Shown: positions 20,170-33,039, counted from the first letter of the stretch. The stretch: DNA of 64,000 bases from Forficula auricularia (GCA_024734495.1 JALMQS010000089.1:7204420-7268419), one strand, 5' to 3'. Program-made: numbers and translations. Notes: generated by a model not told the origin, from the letters alone.

Positions 20170-23006
20170 CCAGCATCTTGAAAACGACCAACCCTCTATT
20201 CTAGCCCTTAGCGAGACCCAAATTGATCAAAATAAATCTAACGCTCCTGATCTTCAATTTCAAAATATATTCTCCACACCATGTTTCGTCGCCATAATGG
20301 TAAGTTCGCTGCTACGTTCGTGACGATGTCCCTGTCAGCGTTTTTCCTCTTTGAATCAGATAAATTCGATGCGTTATGGCTTAAAATTTCCTCAAATTCA
20401 TCTTCCAGATTCCTTCAGTAATATAGGTCCCCCCTAATGATTCGAAATTTTTCAGAATTTTTCAACTATCTCGGTAAATGTTGCGACCAAATTCAATCAC
20501 AATTTCCCAATTCAGAAATTTCTTTCTTGAGATTTCAATGTCCATAATAAGGATTAGTTGACTCATTCCAGCTCTAACACGCGCGTTGGTCGCGAAGCCT
20601 ATGATTTCTCTATAGCCTTGCAATCTCATCGCAATCATTGACTGTCCTACTAGAATACCTGGACAATCCCAAACACACAGCGTATCTTCGATCTATTCCT
20701 GACAACTGACTCCATCGACATTCACATTCTTCATATCCTGCCCCTCTGAATAAATCTGACCACTTCGATAAAATTAATGTTCCTTTCAACTTCTCTAAGC
20801 CTAAGAGCCAAACAAATTAAAAAAATATGGCTATTTAATAGAGCCAACTTCGATGAGATGCGTAGCTTCTTTGGACAATTCCTCGTGGAATGACGCATTA
20901 AAAATAAAAATGCTTCTGAATGTGCTTCTGTATTTGAAGAAGTAATTCAGATGGGCATTGAACAGTGTGTTCCCTATGTAAACAGGGAAAAATTATTCAA
21001 AACCCTGGTTCAACAAGCGATGTGCTGAAGCTGAAATGAAAAAATAAAGCATTCAACGAATGGCTTTCTGCATAAAACGGACATCAAACGAATTGCCTTT
21101 TTCAAAATCTCGTAACCAGTGTAACAAAATTATTAATGAAACCAAGAAGTCTCTAGACGAAAAATGGGCTGACCGATTATCAGCATGCCCAGCTAATAAA
21201 AATCGATTCTGTCATCTCACGAGGAAATTAACTACCAACTCCTCCAAATCTTCGTTTCCCCTTAATCTTTCCAGCGGCTCAATAGCCAATGGACGCCCTC
21301 TAAAGCTGAAGCATTCGCTTCATTCTTCGCGACCAATGCCACCTTAGACGACAAGGGACTTGACCCCCGCCCTATACCCCTAGCACCAATATTATGTCCG
21401 ATATTAAATTCAGAATACCAAAAATATTAAAAGTAATAAAAAACCTATATGTTAATTCAGCCGCTGGCCCAGACAACATTCCCACCAGTATAATCAAAAA
21501 TTGCGCGCCTGAACTTGCTCCTATTCTCTCAAAAATTTTCAAACTTTCATATACCACTGCCTCATTTCCGGAGAGCTGAAAACAGCAAGAATTCAACCAA
21601 TTAAAAAAAAAGGAGATCTTCTAAATGTGCCAATTATCGTCCGATCGCCATAACTTCGGTTCTTTCTAAAATCATGGAAAAAATCATTAATGAGCAAGTT
21701 CTTCACCATTTAGAATCTAATAAACTAATCCATGATAGCTAATACGGCTTTAGACAATTTCTTCGGGTCCACTCCGGCAGCATATATAACTCATATTTAA
21801 TAAAGCATCGAGACTGGTAAAGAGACTTTCGTAATAGGCTTAGACATTTCAAAGGCCTTCGATCATGTCTGCGACAAAATCTTCTTGCCAAATTACTCGC
21901 ATTTGGCCTTCCCCGAGCTTCCTGCAAGTTGCTTGAGAGCTTTCTCTCAAACTGCTCTATTAAAGTCGAGGTTGACGGAATATCATCCTTCGTCCTTTAA
22001 TACTAATGCTGGAAGTTCCTCAGGGCTCAGTCATCTCTCCCACGCTCTTTATTATCTATATTAATGACCTATTAAATCTGCTCCCTTCCAATCCAATACA
22101 TTGTTACGCTGACGATACGCACCCTCCACAACGCTCAATCCTTACTAGACAATCGCGCAAACATAGCCTCAATAAATTCAGATTTAAGCATGCTTAAAAA
22201 ATGGGGATCTGAATAATTTGGTAAACTTTAATGCTGGCAAAACACAGTGCCGCTCGAATTTCTAGGCGCGCAGATAGGAACTTATGACATTTCGATCTGA
22301 TCTCATTGAATTCCAATAAAATATCAATGTTAGGTGTCACCTTAGGTTCTGACCTCTCTGGAATGACCATATTATCTCAGTAGCAAAAGCTGCAGCATGT
22401 AAGCTTGGCTTTTTCCGGCACCAACGATTTTCACCTCACCAACTTTATATTATACAGGCTCAAATTGCCTCAGTCTTGAATATTGCTCGCATTTGTGGAG
22501 AGTGGAGCCTCCAAGTATTCTCTTAATACCTTAGATGCAATTCAGAGGCGAGCTATCAGACTGATAAGCGATCCTACATTAACTGACACTCTCGACTCCC
22601 TAGCCCATCGTAGATCTGTCTCCGCCCTATCCCTTTTTTATAGATATTACCATGGCTTTTGTTCTGACGAAATAAAATCGATAATCCCACCAAAGCTACT
22701 TGCATTTGCCCGAAATACACGATTTTCTAAAATTAACACCCCTACGCGCTTAAACTAGATATTAATCGAACAAACGCATTCGCCAATTACATTTATCCCT
22801 ACGACATCTAGAGACTCTCTTCCCCCGTCAGTCTTTCCAGCTACTTATAACCTTCAAACTTTCAAGACCAGCATCCACAGATACCTTCGACCTCTACCCA
22901 ATCCCTAAATCTCCCCTTATTCACGTTAAGGTATCCACCACGGACTTCAGAGGCTGTAATTTTTTGGTGCAACTTCTTCTTGTATCAATATCATTATAAA
23001 AAAAAA
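20170..23006 (+). pseudogene. jockey-like non-LTR retrotransposon, nearly full-length ORF2, decayed
   Basis: Order: endonuclease remnant near 20190-20240 (PSILALSETQIDQN); linker; reverse transcriptase from about 21420 with SAAGPDNIPTSIIKNCAPEL, a GLDISKAFDHVCDKI block near 21840, PQGSVISPTLFIIYINDLL near 22020, and the catalytic YADD at 22105-22116; C-terminal region with AIQRRAIRLISDPTLTDTLD and SVSALSLFYRYYHGFCSDEI near 22540-22680; then 3' UTR and a poly-A-like end near 23000. Many frameshifts and stops break it. The element would reverse-transcribe its own RNA at a nicked target. Truncated copies of its 3' end lie at 31744, 44455 and 45640. Confidence 0.88.
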
Positions 23007-23057
23007 AATGTTACATATATATACGTATAATTTTCTTGATTTTATGTTTATTACGGT

Positions 23058-23390
23058 ATTATTAAAAAAAAAACTAAAAACACGCTTTTAAAAATACAAA
23101 ATAATGTAATACTAAATCAAAAAGTGTGGGGCGCAGAAACTTTTAATTAATTTCGACATAGTGCCCAACGCTTTTTGATTAACTATTGCATTATTTTGTA
23201 CTTTTTAGAAGCGTGTTTTTTAGTTTTTTTAAAATATAATTTATTTTTTTACTTTTTAGTTTTATTTATTTTTTTAGAGAAAAGTTTGTAGAATTTAACA
23301 GAACAAAAGTCATATTGGTACATTCATATATGATAGATAGATAGATAGATACGTACATACAGGTGAAGCTAATATAAAGCATGTAAAAAT
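23058..23390. repeat. Repeat R3: palindromic MITE with flank
   Basis: Inner palindrome 23060-23240 is bounded by aaactaaaaacacgc and gcgtgttttttagttttt, with aaagtgtggggcgcagaaac in the middle. The following stretch to 23390, including (GATA)n at 23333-23352 and acaggtgaagctaatataaa, also occurs in inverse order at 31076-31200. Both ends belong to one larger element. Confidence 0.65.
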
Positions 23391-23432
23391 GTTTTTTGTA
23401 AATATAATGTATGTATCTTCAAAATGATTCGT

Positions 23433-23915
23433 CTAACTGCGAGTCGGACCGTATACTGAGGATTCTTTATTTTATAAAACTTTGATATCTTATTTGTCGT
23501 TGATAAGGAAAGTATGAGGGAATTTGAGGTATTTTTCTAAGATTTTAGGTCAAGTCATTTTTTAACGCCAACAGCTACAAAACTCACCTAAAAATAGTCA
23601 CTCTCACAGCTAAATAAATTTAAAAAAATTAAGCCTAATTTTAGTTTAAAAAAATCCTTACAGGGATGTCTCACACCTCACGAAAATTAAAAATTATTTT
23701 TGATCTCATAAAAAACTCGACCCTTTAGAAAATATTTATTTATCCGATTTAATTTTTAAAACGATTTTTGAATTTGGGAAAAAAGAATACAAATCATTTG
23801 TAAATTTCAAGTTTGTATCTGATTTAGGTTTCGAGATACAATACTCAGACAAGCAGACAATATAGCGCTAATAGGGTACCGTTTTACTTTTTGAACGTAA
23901 CCTTAAAAATGTGAT
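23433..23915 (+). repeat. Repeat R2 copy
   Basis: Begins ctgcgagtcggaccgtatac, then atttgtcgttgataaggaaa, and ends near ctaatagggtaccgttttac and ttttgaacgtaacc. Noncoding. Confidence 0.65.
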
Positions 23916-24454
23916 ACTAAGTCATGTTTATAGAAAATTCGAGTAATTGGATTTTGAGCAATCGAAATGAGAGTATCCCCCCCCCCCTTTAATCTTAAAC
24001 TAAGAAAAAAACGTTCAAGCTGCAAATTAGGATGGTATTTCTTTAAATTTATAATTATGGGATTTATGAATAAATAATTTGTTAATTCAAAAAAGAGCTT
24101 ATAATTCAATCGTCATTTTTTTAAGAATTAATAAAATTTACAGAAGTGAAATAGTGCATTGCTTAATTAGATATATAGACAAGTATCAAGTGGATAACAT
24201 TTCGAAATTTGTCCTTGTACAAAATACGTAAGACTAATATATTTTTATATAGTAAGAGGTCATTTCCCTTATGGGGTATGCAAATTTATTTTGCTCATAT
24301 CGTCTGAATAATCACCTTTCTATTATTCTTTTAATGCTGCTGCCAATAAGTACATGAGATTCATTCAATTTCACGATATTTTTACAAATCACTTTCCTCT
24401 TTGTTTTCTTGAATTATCTCAGGTTATAATATATTTAGAACATTAATAAACTGT

Positions 24455-24868
24455 TAAATGCATGGGATTTTATTTGTCGTTCATAAGGAGATAATAAATG
24501 AATTTAGATAATTTTTTAACATTTTTGTTTCATTTTTCTGTTAAATATAAAAATCGGCTAAAATGATTAATTTAAATCTTTGACATTTTAAAGTGAATTA
24601 AATTTAAAAAAAATTATCCTAATTCTACTTAATGAGATTTTTACAGGTATACCTAACACCCGAAGATAATTTATTTTTGTCCCTCGAAAAATTTGACCCT
24701 TCCTAAAATAATCATTAAAATTTTAATATGATTTTTGATCTTGGGAAAAATGAAAACACAGTATATCTTTCAAATTTGTATCTGATTTAGTTTAAGAGCT
24801 ACAAAATGCTCCGAAAGACAAACATTATACACTAATATGGTTCAGTTATACTTTTGTTCCGGACCCAA
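24455..24868 (+). repeat. Repeat R2 copy
   Basis: Starts near gggattttatttgtcgttca and ends near ctaatatggttcagttatac and ttccggaccc. Lies 540 bp after the preceding copy in the same orientation. Confidence 0.6.
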
Positions 24869-25800
24869 AAAATCTAATCTTTTTCGATGGCATGAGGTGT
24901 GAAATAGTGTAGAAGTCAGATTATAATTTTTTGTTATTATTTTTATTATTTCAAAAATTAAGGATTTTTTTTTAATTTCTTTTTGAGAATTGGTAAAGTG
25001 AACTGCTCAAATAATTCTTAAAATAAATATTGATTATTGATAGAGGGCTATGGCTCGAGATCAAAAATTATTAGAAATAATTATATTTAATTGTTACGTG
25101 TTACGTCTAGAAAGCAATCTTTTTTGGTATATAATTTTATTGAAAATAAATAATTTGAAAAATTAAATTAAGGAGGTCCTTTCGCTCCAGTTGAGTCAAA
25201 AGAAGTGTAGTATCTGATATTTAATAAAATGAATTAAAATAAAAATGAAAAATAATAGAATAAAAAAATAAATAGTATGAAGCCGTAAATGCTTGAAATA
25301 AAACCAATTATAAAATAATTAAATACAAAAGTTAGTTTGATTTATTCAAATCAGCTGATAATAAGTCTTGTATGATTTGGCAATGCGTTGTATTAATATT
25401 GTTTATGTTTACATCCAAACATAGCATTTATGTGATTTTTTAAAGTAAATATCTCAGTAAATTCCTCAGTCAATCATATATTTTATTGCAATAAAAGAAA
25501 CCTTCATGTTTCAAAAAGCTAATTTTTAGAATTTTTTAACTTTATCAATTCAACTAATATTAGTATAATTCAAGAGAAAGTGTCAAGATCTTAATTTTCC
25601 ATAAGATTCTAAGAAAATGTTTACATTTTAAAACATTTTATTTTAAAAATTTGCTCGCTAATGTGTGATTTAAACTTCCCCAAAGCATAGATAGAGACTT
25701 AAACTATTATAAAAAATTAAGTTATAGTTATAATCAAATATTTTTTATTTAACATTGGCGGCGAAAGGACATCCTTAATCAGAGATAATTTGCTCTTGAG
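24869..25800. other. No gene seen
   Basis: Very AT-rich. No recognisable coding frame, inverted repeat or tandem array. Confidence 0.5.
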
Positions 25801-25827
25801 AGAGAAGAAATGAAGAGAAAGAAAGAA

Positions 25828-25947
25828 AGGAAGGAGTTCTGTACCATTAAAAAAGAAAGAAATGAGTTCTGTATCATTGAAAAAGAGAGGAAGGAGTTCC
25901 GTATCATTAAAAAAGATAGGAAGGAGTTCCGTATAATTGAAAAAGAA
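25828..25947 (+). repeat. 30-bp minisatellite, four units
   Basis: Four consecutive 30-bp units (aggaaggagttccgtatcat type) leave an open frame reading RKEFRIIKKD-like decapeptides. The frame starts in purine-rich sequence and has no recognised domain, so it is treated as a repeat and not a gene. Confidence 0.8.
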
Positions 25948-26359
25948 ATAAGGAACTCATCAGGTTTCGCGATAGCTGACGGTGTATCATCAGATGTCCC
26001 TGAGAAGGCATATACATATAATTAAAAATTAACTTATCCCATTCTTTTATCTATAATAGTGGAAACAGTTAACAATAAATGACTACGAAGCATAATACCT
26101 ATGTATATGACTCACGCTAAAAGAGAAATCTTTCGCGGTTTGTTTTTTTAAAGTCCATTGGTCTTAGACAGCAAGTTCACGGACACTTTCTCTTTTATCT
26201 TAAACAAATGATTAAGCTAGACAAAGTGAAATCACTTTCACATATTTCGATTACTTTCATCTGATTGTTTTTAATAAATAATTATCACTAGGAAGTTCTA
26301 TAATAAAAAATTAAATAACTGATGATTTCATAAAATCGGGTGAATTTAGAGAGTTTATT

Positions 26360-26945
26360 TGGGCTACGTAACCCTAATAGTTTCGGTAAAATGTCTATCT
26401 GTCTGTCCGTCTCTTAGAGTATTGTAACTCGTAAGCTGAGTAAAATATTTAAAAACGAAATATATTCATTTCAACCGAAATCAAAAATCTTTTTAAAATT
26501 TAATATTATGATTATTTTGATAAAGATCGGATTTTTGAATGTTGAAAATAAAAAATATATTTTTATTATGTGGTGTCAGGTATATCTGTACAAAAATCGT
26601 GTAAAAATGCATACTTTTACGCCTACAATATCATTTTAAAATTAATTAAATTAAAAAAAAATCCAAACTAATTCTACTTAATGAGATATTTACAAGAATA
26701 TCTCTCATACCCCATAATAAAATAATATTTTTTTATTCTCGACCTCACAAAAAATTCCACTCTCCCCATAATAATCATTAGTTTAAAAATTTAATTCAAT
26801 TTTTTGATTCGGAATAAATAAATATATAAAACTTGTAAATTTCAAGTTTTAATATTATTCAGTTTAAGAGCTCTGACAAACGAACAGACAGACAGGAATT
26901 ATAATGACCCTAATAGAGTTCAGCCTCACGTACAAATATAACTCT
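26360..26945. repeat. Two R2 half-copies in opposite orientation
   Basis: 26360-26590 is the 3' half of R2 on the minus strand (gtaaccctaatagtttcggt, gtctgtccgtctcttagagt). 26600-26945 is a plus-strand copy ending agacagacaggaattataat and ccctaatagagttcagcc. They meet near 26595 and form a large imperfect inverted repeat. Confidence 0.55.
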
Positions 26946-27649
26946 AGAAACTGAAACTTGTTATTGTTCATTGTAAGGAGTTATCAATTATATATTCGAA
27001 GTCGTGTAATAATATTTGTACTGATATCTATTGAATCTTACTTTTTTCAAAGGATATGGCTAAAGAGTCGACATATTGGGGTTAATTGAAAAATGTGGCA
27101 ATTTCATGAGTTTATCTTACCATAAACCTGCCTAACAAAATCTAATCAGCTCTTAAATTTAATGTAAAATATATAAATATAAAATAAATAAATAAAATTG
27201 TACTTTGATATCTGGTTTTTGGTTAGGTTTTTGAGCTAGAGCTTACTTAAAATTTGATAACACACACTAAACCACTAACAGATATATCTCTTGAAATATT
27301 AATTTTTCGATGTTCCCTATCCACGGTTTTATTGTAGACCGAAAGCGATTTTTTTGTTTTATCAAATTAGTTTTAGCCGTTTTTGAAATATTTCGAAAAT
27401 ACGAGGCAAAAAACAACAACAATACTTTTTTCATGTACGAATACAAAACTTCATCATACTATATATATAAAAAATGTAAAAAAAGAAAAAAATAGTTATT
27501 TTCATCAAATGGATTGATCTAGGAAGGATACGTAAAAATATTCAAAATAAGATAATTTTATTAATATTTAAAATAAATTTTATTCCTTGACCTGCTTATA
27601 ATATCTAAAAAAATATTTTTTTAATATCATAGATTCCGTTCACCGCAGT

Positions 27650-27745
27650 AGTTTTCGCATAATTGCCTGCAAAGTCGGCAACAAAAAATAAAATCAATGA
27701 GAGCTGTACAATAGGTTGCCTATATTGCAGGCGATTATGGAAAAC
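27650..27745. repeat. Short palindromic element
   Basis: Arms ttcgcataattgcctgcaaa...ggcaac and its inverse gttgcctatattgcaggcga ttatggaaaa are ~30 bp each around a ~35-bp AT-rich spacer. Confidence 0.6.
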
Positions 27746-27918
27746 CAATGTTTCTTGTATTATATACAAGGGCATATAATTTAATTTTCTAATTACGTAA
27801 ATAAATAAATTCCATTTGCTACAAAGGGATGTTTTTCAAACATTTCGGTTCGCTCGGCTAGCTTGGCTCGCTTAGGGGTCAAAATTTTGAAATGCCTCAA
27901 AAATAGTGATTTTTTTTT

Positions 27919-28018
27919 NNNNNNNNNNNNNNNNNNNNNNNNNNNNNNNNNNNNNNNNNNNNNNNNNNNNNNNNNNNNNNNNNNNNNNNNNNNNNNNNNN
28001 NNNNNNNNNNNNNNNNNN
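27919..28018. other. Assembly gap (100 N)
   Basis: Exactly 100 undetermined bases. A round number usually marks a gap of unknown true length. Confidence 0.99.
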
Positions 28019-28369
28019 GCTGACTTTTAATCATTTTTGAATAGCTTTCTAATAAAAAAAAAATAGCACCTCTATGAATTTTATTTAGGAGAAAATTATG
28101 GATTTACCGAGAGCGCCCAGTAAGCCGTCAATTTGACGGTAACAATTTTTACCCGATTTTTATATTTTAAATGAGATTTTCTCAACTACGAAAAATTCCC
28201 ATTCTTTTTTGGAACAATTGCATCCTTTTTGACCCTCGGATTATTTTTTGTTCACGGCTTTTTTTTAATTTGAAAGCCTTCGCTTTTTCCTTCCTCCCCC
28301 TTCAGCTTAATTGCTAATTCGAGCGAGGGTTATAAAGAAAGCCAGTTCCTCGAAGGGAATTCAGTTGTT

Positions 28370-28920
28370 GTCATTCCAGTTGTCATGTGTGAGTTTAGTC
28401 ACTTGTTGAGACTCATTTGAATGAGGCAACTCACCTTTGAACGATTTGGAGACGAGGCTGGTTTGTTGTCTAAGAAGTGAATGCCTGTACGCGTTCTCGT
28501 AACGAAGAAGCAATAAATACGGGCCTTGTGCCATTATTTCATTAAAAAGCATGTTTTCCAATTGCCTCTGGCAAGTTAGTATTTTTAAAAAGCATAGTTT
28601 TGAAACTGCCTAGTTGCCCATTCTTATTTAAAAAGTATGTTTTCTGGCTTTGGCCGCCAATGACGAGGTCACAATCTCTGAAGATTATCTCCCATCAAGC
28701 CCGGCTCATATCTTTCCAACTAACCCTTCGAGGCCAAACATAATAAAAATCATCCATCATCATAATCATTTCCTATATATACATCAGTCCGCCTGCATTG
28801 CGGTGACATTAATGGAGCCGAGGATTAGTCAAATAATTTCAATCGTCGCACTAATTTTTAATATATTTATATGGCTGATACTTATTACCCGATTGACTTC
28901 AGGCAATCGCTAGATTACGG
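28370..28920 (+). other. Unexplained segment with higher GC and an 87-residue frame
   Basis: The segment is less AT-rich than its neighbours and free of the repeats seen elsewhere. The frame 28650-28913 reads AANDEVTISEDYLPSSPAHI near its start and ends in a hydrophobic stretch (IISIVALIFNIFIWLILI). It begins at TTG, not ATG, and matches nothing I recognise. An LTR or old element body is as likely as an exon. Confidence 0.25.
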
Positions 28921-29163
28921 TTATTAATGTATAAATAAATATATATCTCAACGAAAATATTATTTATGTGATTCTATTTCAAATATTAAGGCATGCAAAT
29001 CTTTAAAAAACGATAAAGAATACGTTTTATTCGAAACTAAACGTTTCAGGGAAAAATTTCTCCCTTTTTTCAATAATGGAATTTGTGATAGAAAAAGAAA
29101 AAAGTTTGGTTTCGAATGACACGTGTTCTTGATTGTATTTTTTAATAAATATATATATATGTA

Positions 29164-29306
29164 CTAGCTGTACCCGGCGTGCCTCCGGCACGCAGCCCGT
29201 ACTAGGCCCTCCCGGAAGCGGGTTGCTTGCCCTGGCGCGGCGGCGTCTCGGAATGAAAGTATGAGGTGTCAAAATTGATTACCTTTTATGTAGTTGTTTT
29301 TTTATA
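29164..29306 (-). mobile_element. Small Helitron-type element (E)
   Basis: The minus-strand 3' end has hairpin GCGTGCC-GGA-GGCACGC followed by CAGCTAG and T, the Helitron end signature. The start is only inferred from the tatatatataaaaaa stretch next to Helitron D. Confidence 0.55.
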
Positions 29307-29309
29307 TAT

Positions 29310-31074
29310 ATAAGCTGACCCGACACGCGTTGCTTGTGGCTAAAGTTTTTGTTATATTACATTATAGTAAACAATCTAAGAGGAACGATAAGAGAACATC
29401 AGTCGCGGAGTCCACTATGCTTTCACACAGATAGTATTTGTAAAAAATATGGTGATCTCCTTATTTGACTTTCTACTACTATAACCCTTTAGTACAATGA
29501 AATTATTTACGAACAAAGACGAAAATGTTGATGTTGGTATACAAATTCACTGGATTGAGATTTGAAGAGGAAGTACGTTGAACACAATTAATTAAAATGT
29601 TCTTACACTTGATATTAAGCAGAAATCAATACAAAATAAAAATTTATCAGATTTATTATTTCCATTTAATTTTATAACAAATAAGTATATTACAGTATAA
29701 TACAGTAAATAACATGTGACGCTTAAACTCATGAATGAGGTAAGCAAGGCAGACAGTCTTAAACTTTTAAACATTAATATCTATTTTTTGAATTATAAAT
29801 ACTTTCAATTTCAATTTAATTTAACACCAATCGGTTGCACAATGTTTTTAGTTAACCTGTCTTTAGCTAACACAAATAGATTCGACGGTTTCCCAACACG
29901 TGAACACGCAACATATAGTTGCCCATGAGAAAAACATGTATTTTCCAAATCTAAACCACAAATGGACATTGTTTGACCTTGAGATTTATTTATAGACATG
30001 GCAAAAGCTAAACAGATTGGAGACTGCAGCCTTTTGAAGGTATGGTAGAATCTGATGGTATCATCGGAATACATGGCATGCAGGACCATTTTTCCTTTAA
30101 ACTTCAGCCAAAATGGTTGCTTCAAGAATGTTTCGGTGATCTTTTTGATGACCAAACGCGTACCGTTACACTAATTGAGGTGGATTCAAATTACGGAGGA
30201 GAATAATAGGGGAACCAATCTTTGATCGAAGATTATGTGGTGGCATTCAGGGATATCTAATGAATTTCAAAATTCAATCGGAAAATTTACACTTTCATTT
30301 TCATCAACAACAGTATCGATTGATTTAAAAGACATCAGATCGCCTGGTAACAACTGTTGTATCTGGAAGTTAATTTCGTCAACATCAACGTTTTTAGCTG
30401 CAAATCGCTCAGTTGACTGAGCCATTCATGATTTCAAATAATTATTCTGTATATCCGGGAAAATACTCTGAATCAATTCATTTTTATCCTGAACAACTAG
30501 TGCAAAATTGTCTGGTAGTTCAATGCATCGCGTATTTGGTTGCAGGTTCTATTTTACCGTTCAATATCTAGTAGTTGTTCGGAAATTATCTGTCGTTGAT
30601 GGATCATGTATGCAATTACACTCTCATGTCTATGGTCAATCACGTGGCCGGCTATGCTAACACCAAAAATTTAAAAATGGAAATAATTGAATTATACAGT
30701 ATTTCGTTCTACTACAAAATAAATTTAATTAATTTTATGGCGTCAACAACACGTGGTAATTATGCTGTTAAAATGTAGCTTATATGACACGTTCTTAGAT
30801 TTACCATAGCAGCGCCATCTATTGATTACTTACTCAACCCAGTCGAAAGGTATCGACATCTGTTAGAATCATTTGGAAATTGTGACTGTCAAATAATAAC
30901 AGACAAATAATTAGCAATAAATTAAAATTGCGACTATAATTTGAGATTTAAACTATCCTACCTCTCAAGTTGGATCGAACTGCACATGGTGTGCGAATTT
31001 TATTATAATCGGTTCAGTGGTTTAGGAGTCCATTGAGCACAAACATTGTGACACGAGATTTATATATATTAAGA
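29310..31074 (-). mobile_element. Helitron D, with decayed helicase
   Basis: The minus-strand 5' end is TCTTAATATATATAAATC after an A; the 3' end is GCAACGCGTGTCGGGTCAGC near 29310, directly abutting the small element E. It holds broken C-terminal Helitron helicase sequence. If D and E are instead one element, it spans 29164-31074 and ends in a canonical CTAG. Confidence 0.7.
29811..30570 (-). pseudogene. Helitron helicase C-terminus, broken
   Basis: Minus-strand reading with stops and frameshifts: RTCNQIRCIELPDNFALVVQ, LIQSIFPDIQNNY, AAKNVDVDEINFQIQQLLPG, SIDTVVDENESVNFPIEF, SPIILLRNLNPP-like, then an intact stretch HTFKRLQSPICLAFAMSINK SQGQT and GQLYVACSRVGKP. These are helicase motifs V and VI of the Pif1-like domain of Helitron RepHel. 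It is no longer translatable as one protein. Confidence 0.88.
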
Positions 31075-31075
31075 T

Positions 31076-31345
31076 TATAGTAAGTATTAGCTTTACCTGT
31101 ATCAATGTGACTTTTGTTCTGTTAAATTTTCTCTATAAAAATAATTAAGACTAAAAAGTAAAAAAAAAATTATATTTTAAAAAAACTAAAAAACACGCTA
31201 AATATGCACTAAAAATTACATAGGTAATAATTAAAAAGAGCGTGGAGCACTTTGTCGAAATTAATTAAAAGTACATGCTTCTGCGCCCCAACACTTTTTG
31301 ATTATTACATTATTATGTAATTTTTAGTGCATATTCGCGTTTTTT
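31076..31345. repeat. Repeat R3, inverse copy
   Basis: Inverse of 23058-23390: attagctttacctgtatcaa, then a palindrome from aaactaaaaaacacgct to gcgtttttttagtttt with cttctgcgccccaacacttt inside. Its 5' side directly abuts the start of Helitron D. Confidence 0.65.
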
Positions 31346-31743
31346 TAGTTTTTAAACTATATTAAGATAATTTTTTATGAAACCCTTTATTTAGATTTGA
31401 TTTTGGTGGGGGTGTCGTATCACCAATTACAAGTTATAAACAAGGTGCGTCCCTGCCTGTGTTATAAAAACTTTATAGGTATAAGATATAAATTTGCATC
31501 TATTCAAACAATTAAGATAGATCTTTCTAGTTGTGAACGCTGGTTAACGTTCGAATTTTAGCATTGACTCACGGCCTAGGGCGTTTGAGGGGAACCCTAG
31601 GGTTCTGGGGAACAGAGGTTGAAGAATATTGACTTAGACAAATATTAATAATAATTTAGAATATTTTAATAGTAATCTGTGTACTAACGAGTTCTGAAAC
31701 GAGCTATTTAGTAAGTCCCAGAAAAAGAATTGCTTATCATGGT

Positions 31744-31995
31744 ATTTTTTTGTTGTAATGGTATTGATATAAAGAAGTTGCAAAAAAGTACAACCTATGT
31801 AGTCCGCGGTGGACGCTTATGAAAAGAAGAAACATCAGGGATTGGGTCGGAGTTGATATATCTGTGGATGCATGTCTTGAAAGACTGAATGTTAAAGTAA
31901 TGTGGAAAGCGAGTTTCAGTCTCTAGGAGTAATAGGGATTAACGAATTGGCGAATGCGATTTGATCTGTAGTATCCAATTTAATAGCGAAGAGAT
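31744..31995 (-). mobile_element. 5'-truncated LINE tail
   Basis: The minus strand matches the 3' end of the 20-23 kb LINE: ttcgccaattcgttaatccc, ctttcaagacatgcatccac, then gtccaccgcggactacatag and a poly-T (plus strand) at 31745-31751. No coding capacity. Confidence 0.75.
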
Positions 31996-31999
31996 GTTG

Positions 32000-32728
32000 A
32001 ATGTCATACACTATATTTTGATTAAATCGTTGCCTTTCTGCTATGATTAATTCGTTTGTATTCTATTGGGGAGCTGACATATTGGTGATATGAATGGCTT
32101 CCACTGTGAAGAAGTGCTCATATGTCTTCGAAATATTTGAAGTTGACCATTTAAATTTCATAATTGGTGCTGATATATATTTTATTTATTTCTAACACCG
32201 TTCAGCATTAAATGATAATCAGTAAGCACCAGCTTACTGAATAAAAGTAATTCAAAAGATGTGATATAAATATATATATAGACACTGTTTACTTTCAGCA
32301 AACTTAAGAGGAATTGATAAGATGATATTAAAGGTTTGTGTTTAATCTTCATTAATTAATTTTTTTAGATAAAAATTTATTTGAATTATTGTTTATTACT
32401 TAAAAAAATGTATTTATGTGAACTTTATTTATTTATACAGACAATTGACGAAATATCAGTTTAGGTCAATGCACTTTTGTCAGTCTTAACATTTCAAAAT
32501 AGTATTAAGTAGTTTTGCCGCGCTAGCCAAGCGAAATCAATTTTTCTTGGGGGTAAGCAGGCACGAAAATGCAATTTTGGAATGAATATGAAAAAAATGC
32601 TCAAGCTTACAATTTATATGATTTTATCGGATTAACTAAACAATTCCATTTTTCGTGTGCGTGTAAAAGAAAGCAAGAAAATTGATTTCTCGACAGGTTT
32701 AGGATAAAAAATATTATTCATAAGAAAT
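32000..32728. other. No gene seen
   Basis: AT-rich sequence without clear repeats. A few phrases near 32000-32110 may continue the LINE fragment upstream, but could not be read as protein. Confidence 0.4.
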
Positions 32729-33028
32729 TTAAATTGAGGCAATCACCATCCAGGAGAGACAGATGTATCATCCTCGCAGAAAAAACAAAATTAAAAAATT
32801 GTTCTTGATAGAAAAATTTCTCACTTTATTGCTTAGATCACATGATTTTCGAGAAACATGTTTCGGCCATCTTCAGTCTACAAAAGAGAATCAAATCATA
32901 CAATATAGAAAAGATCTCAACAAAAGAGGATTTCAATGCAGAAACAATTCAAAAGAAAATGTAGAATGGATGTTTACCCCCGAACATAGAAATCAAGCCT
33001 ATCTCCTGAGTGGCGATTGCCTCATTTA
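32729..33028. mobile_element. TIR element containing a hammerhead-like motif
   Basis: Ends ttgaggcaatcaccatccag and, inverted, atgaggcaatcgccactcag; repeat extends into TTTAAAT on both sides. About 300 bp. It covers an 88-residue open frame that has no recognisable domain and is taken as chance. Confidence 0.55.
32850..32881 (-). ncRNA. Hammerhead-like motif
   Basis: Minus strand: core CUGAAGA, one extra U, a collapsed helix II GGCC, then GAAACAUGUU, which allows a two-pair helix III with an AU loop and AC/GU pairing. Flanks AGA and UCU give a three-pair helix I. Helix II is too short for a stable monomer. Confidence 0.35.
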
Positions 33029-33039
33029 AAATTTTTCAA

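Noticed and set aside
25810..26025. 71-residue Lys/Glu-rich frame as a protein gene
   Set aside because: It is explained by a four-unit 30-bp minisatellite in a purine-rich stretch.
32763..33029. 88-codon frame as a gene
   Set aside because: It lies wholly inside a TIR element and overlaps the opposite-strand hammerhead-like motif; no domain recognised.
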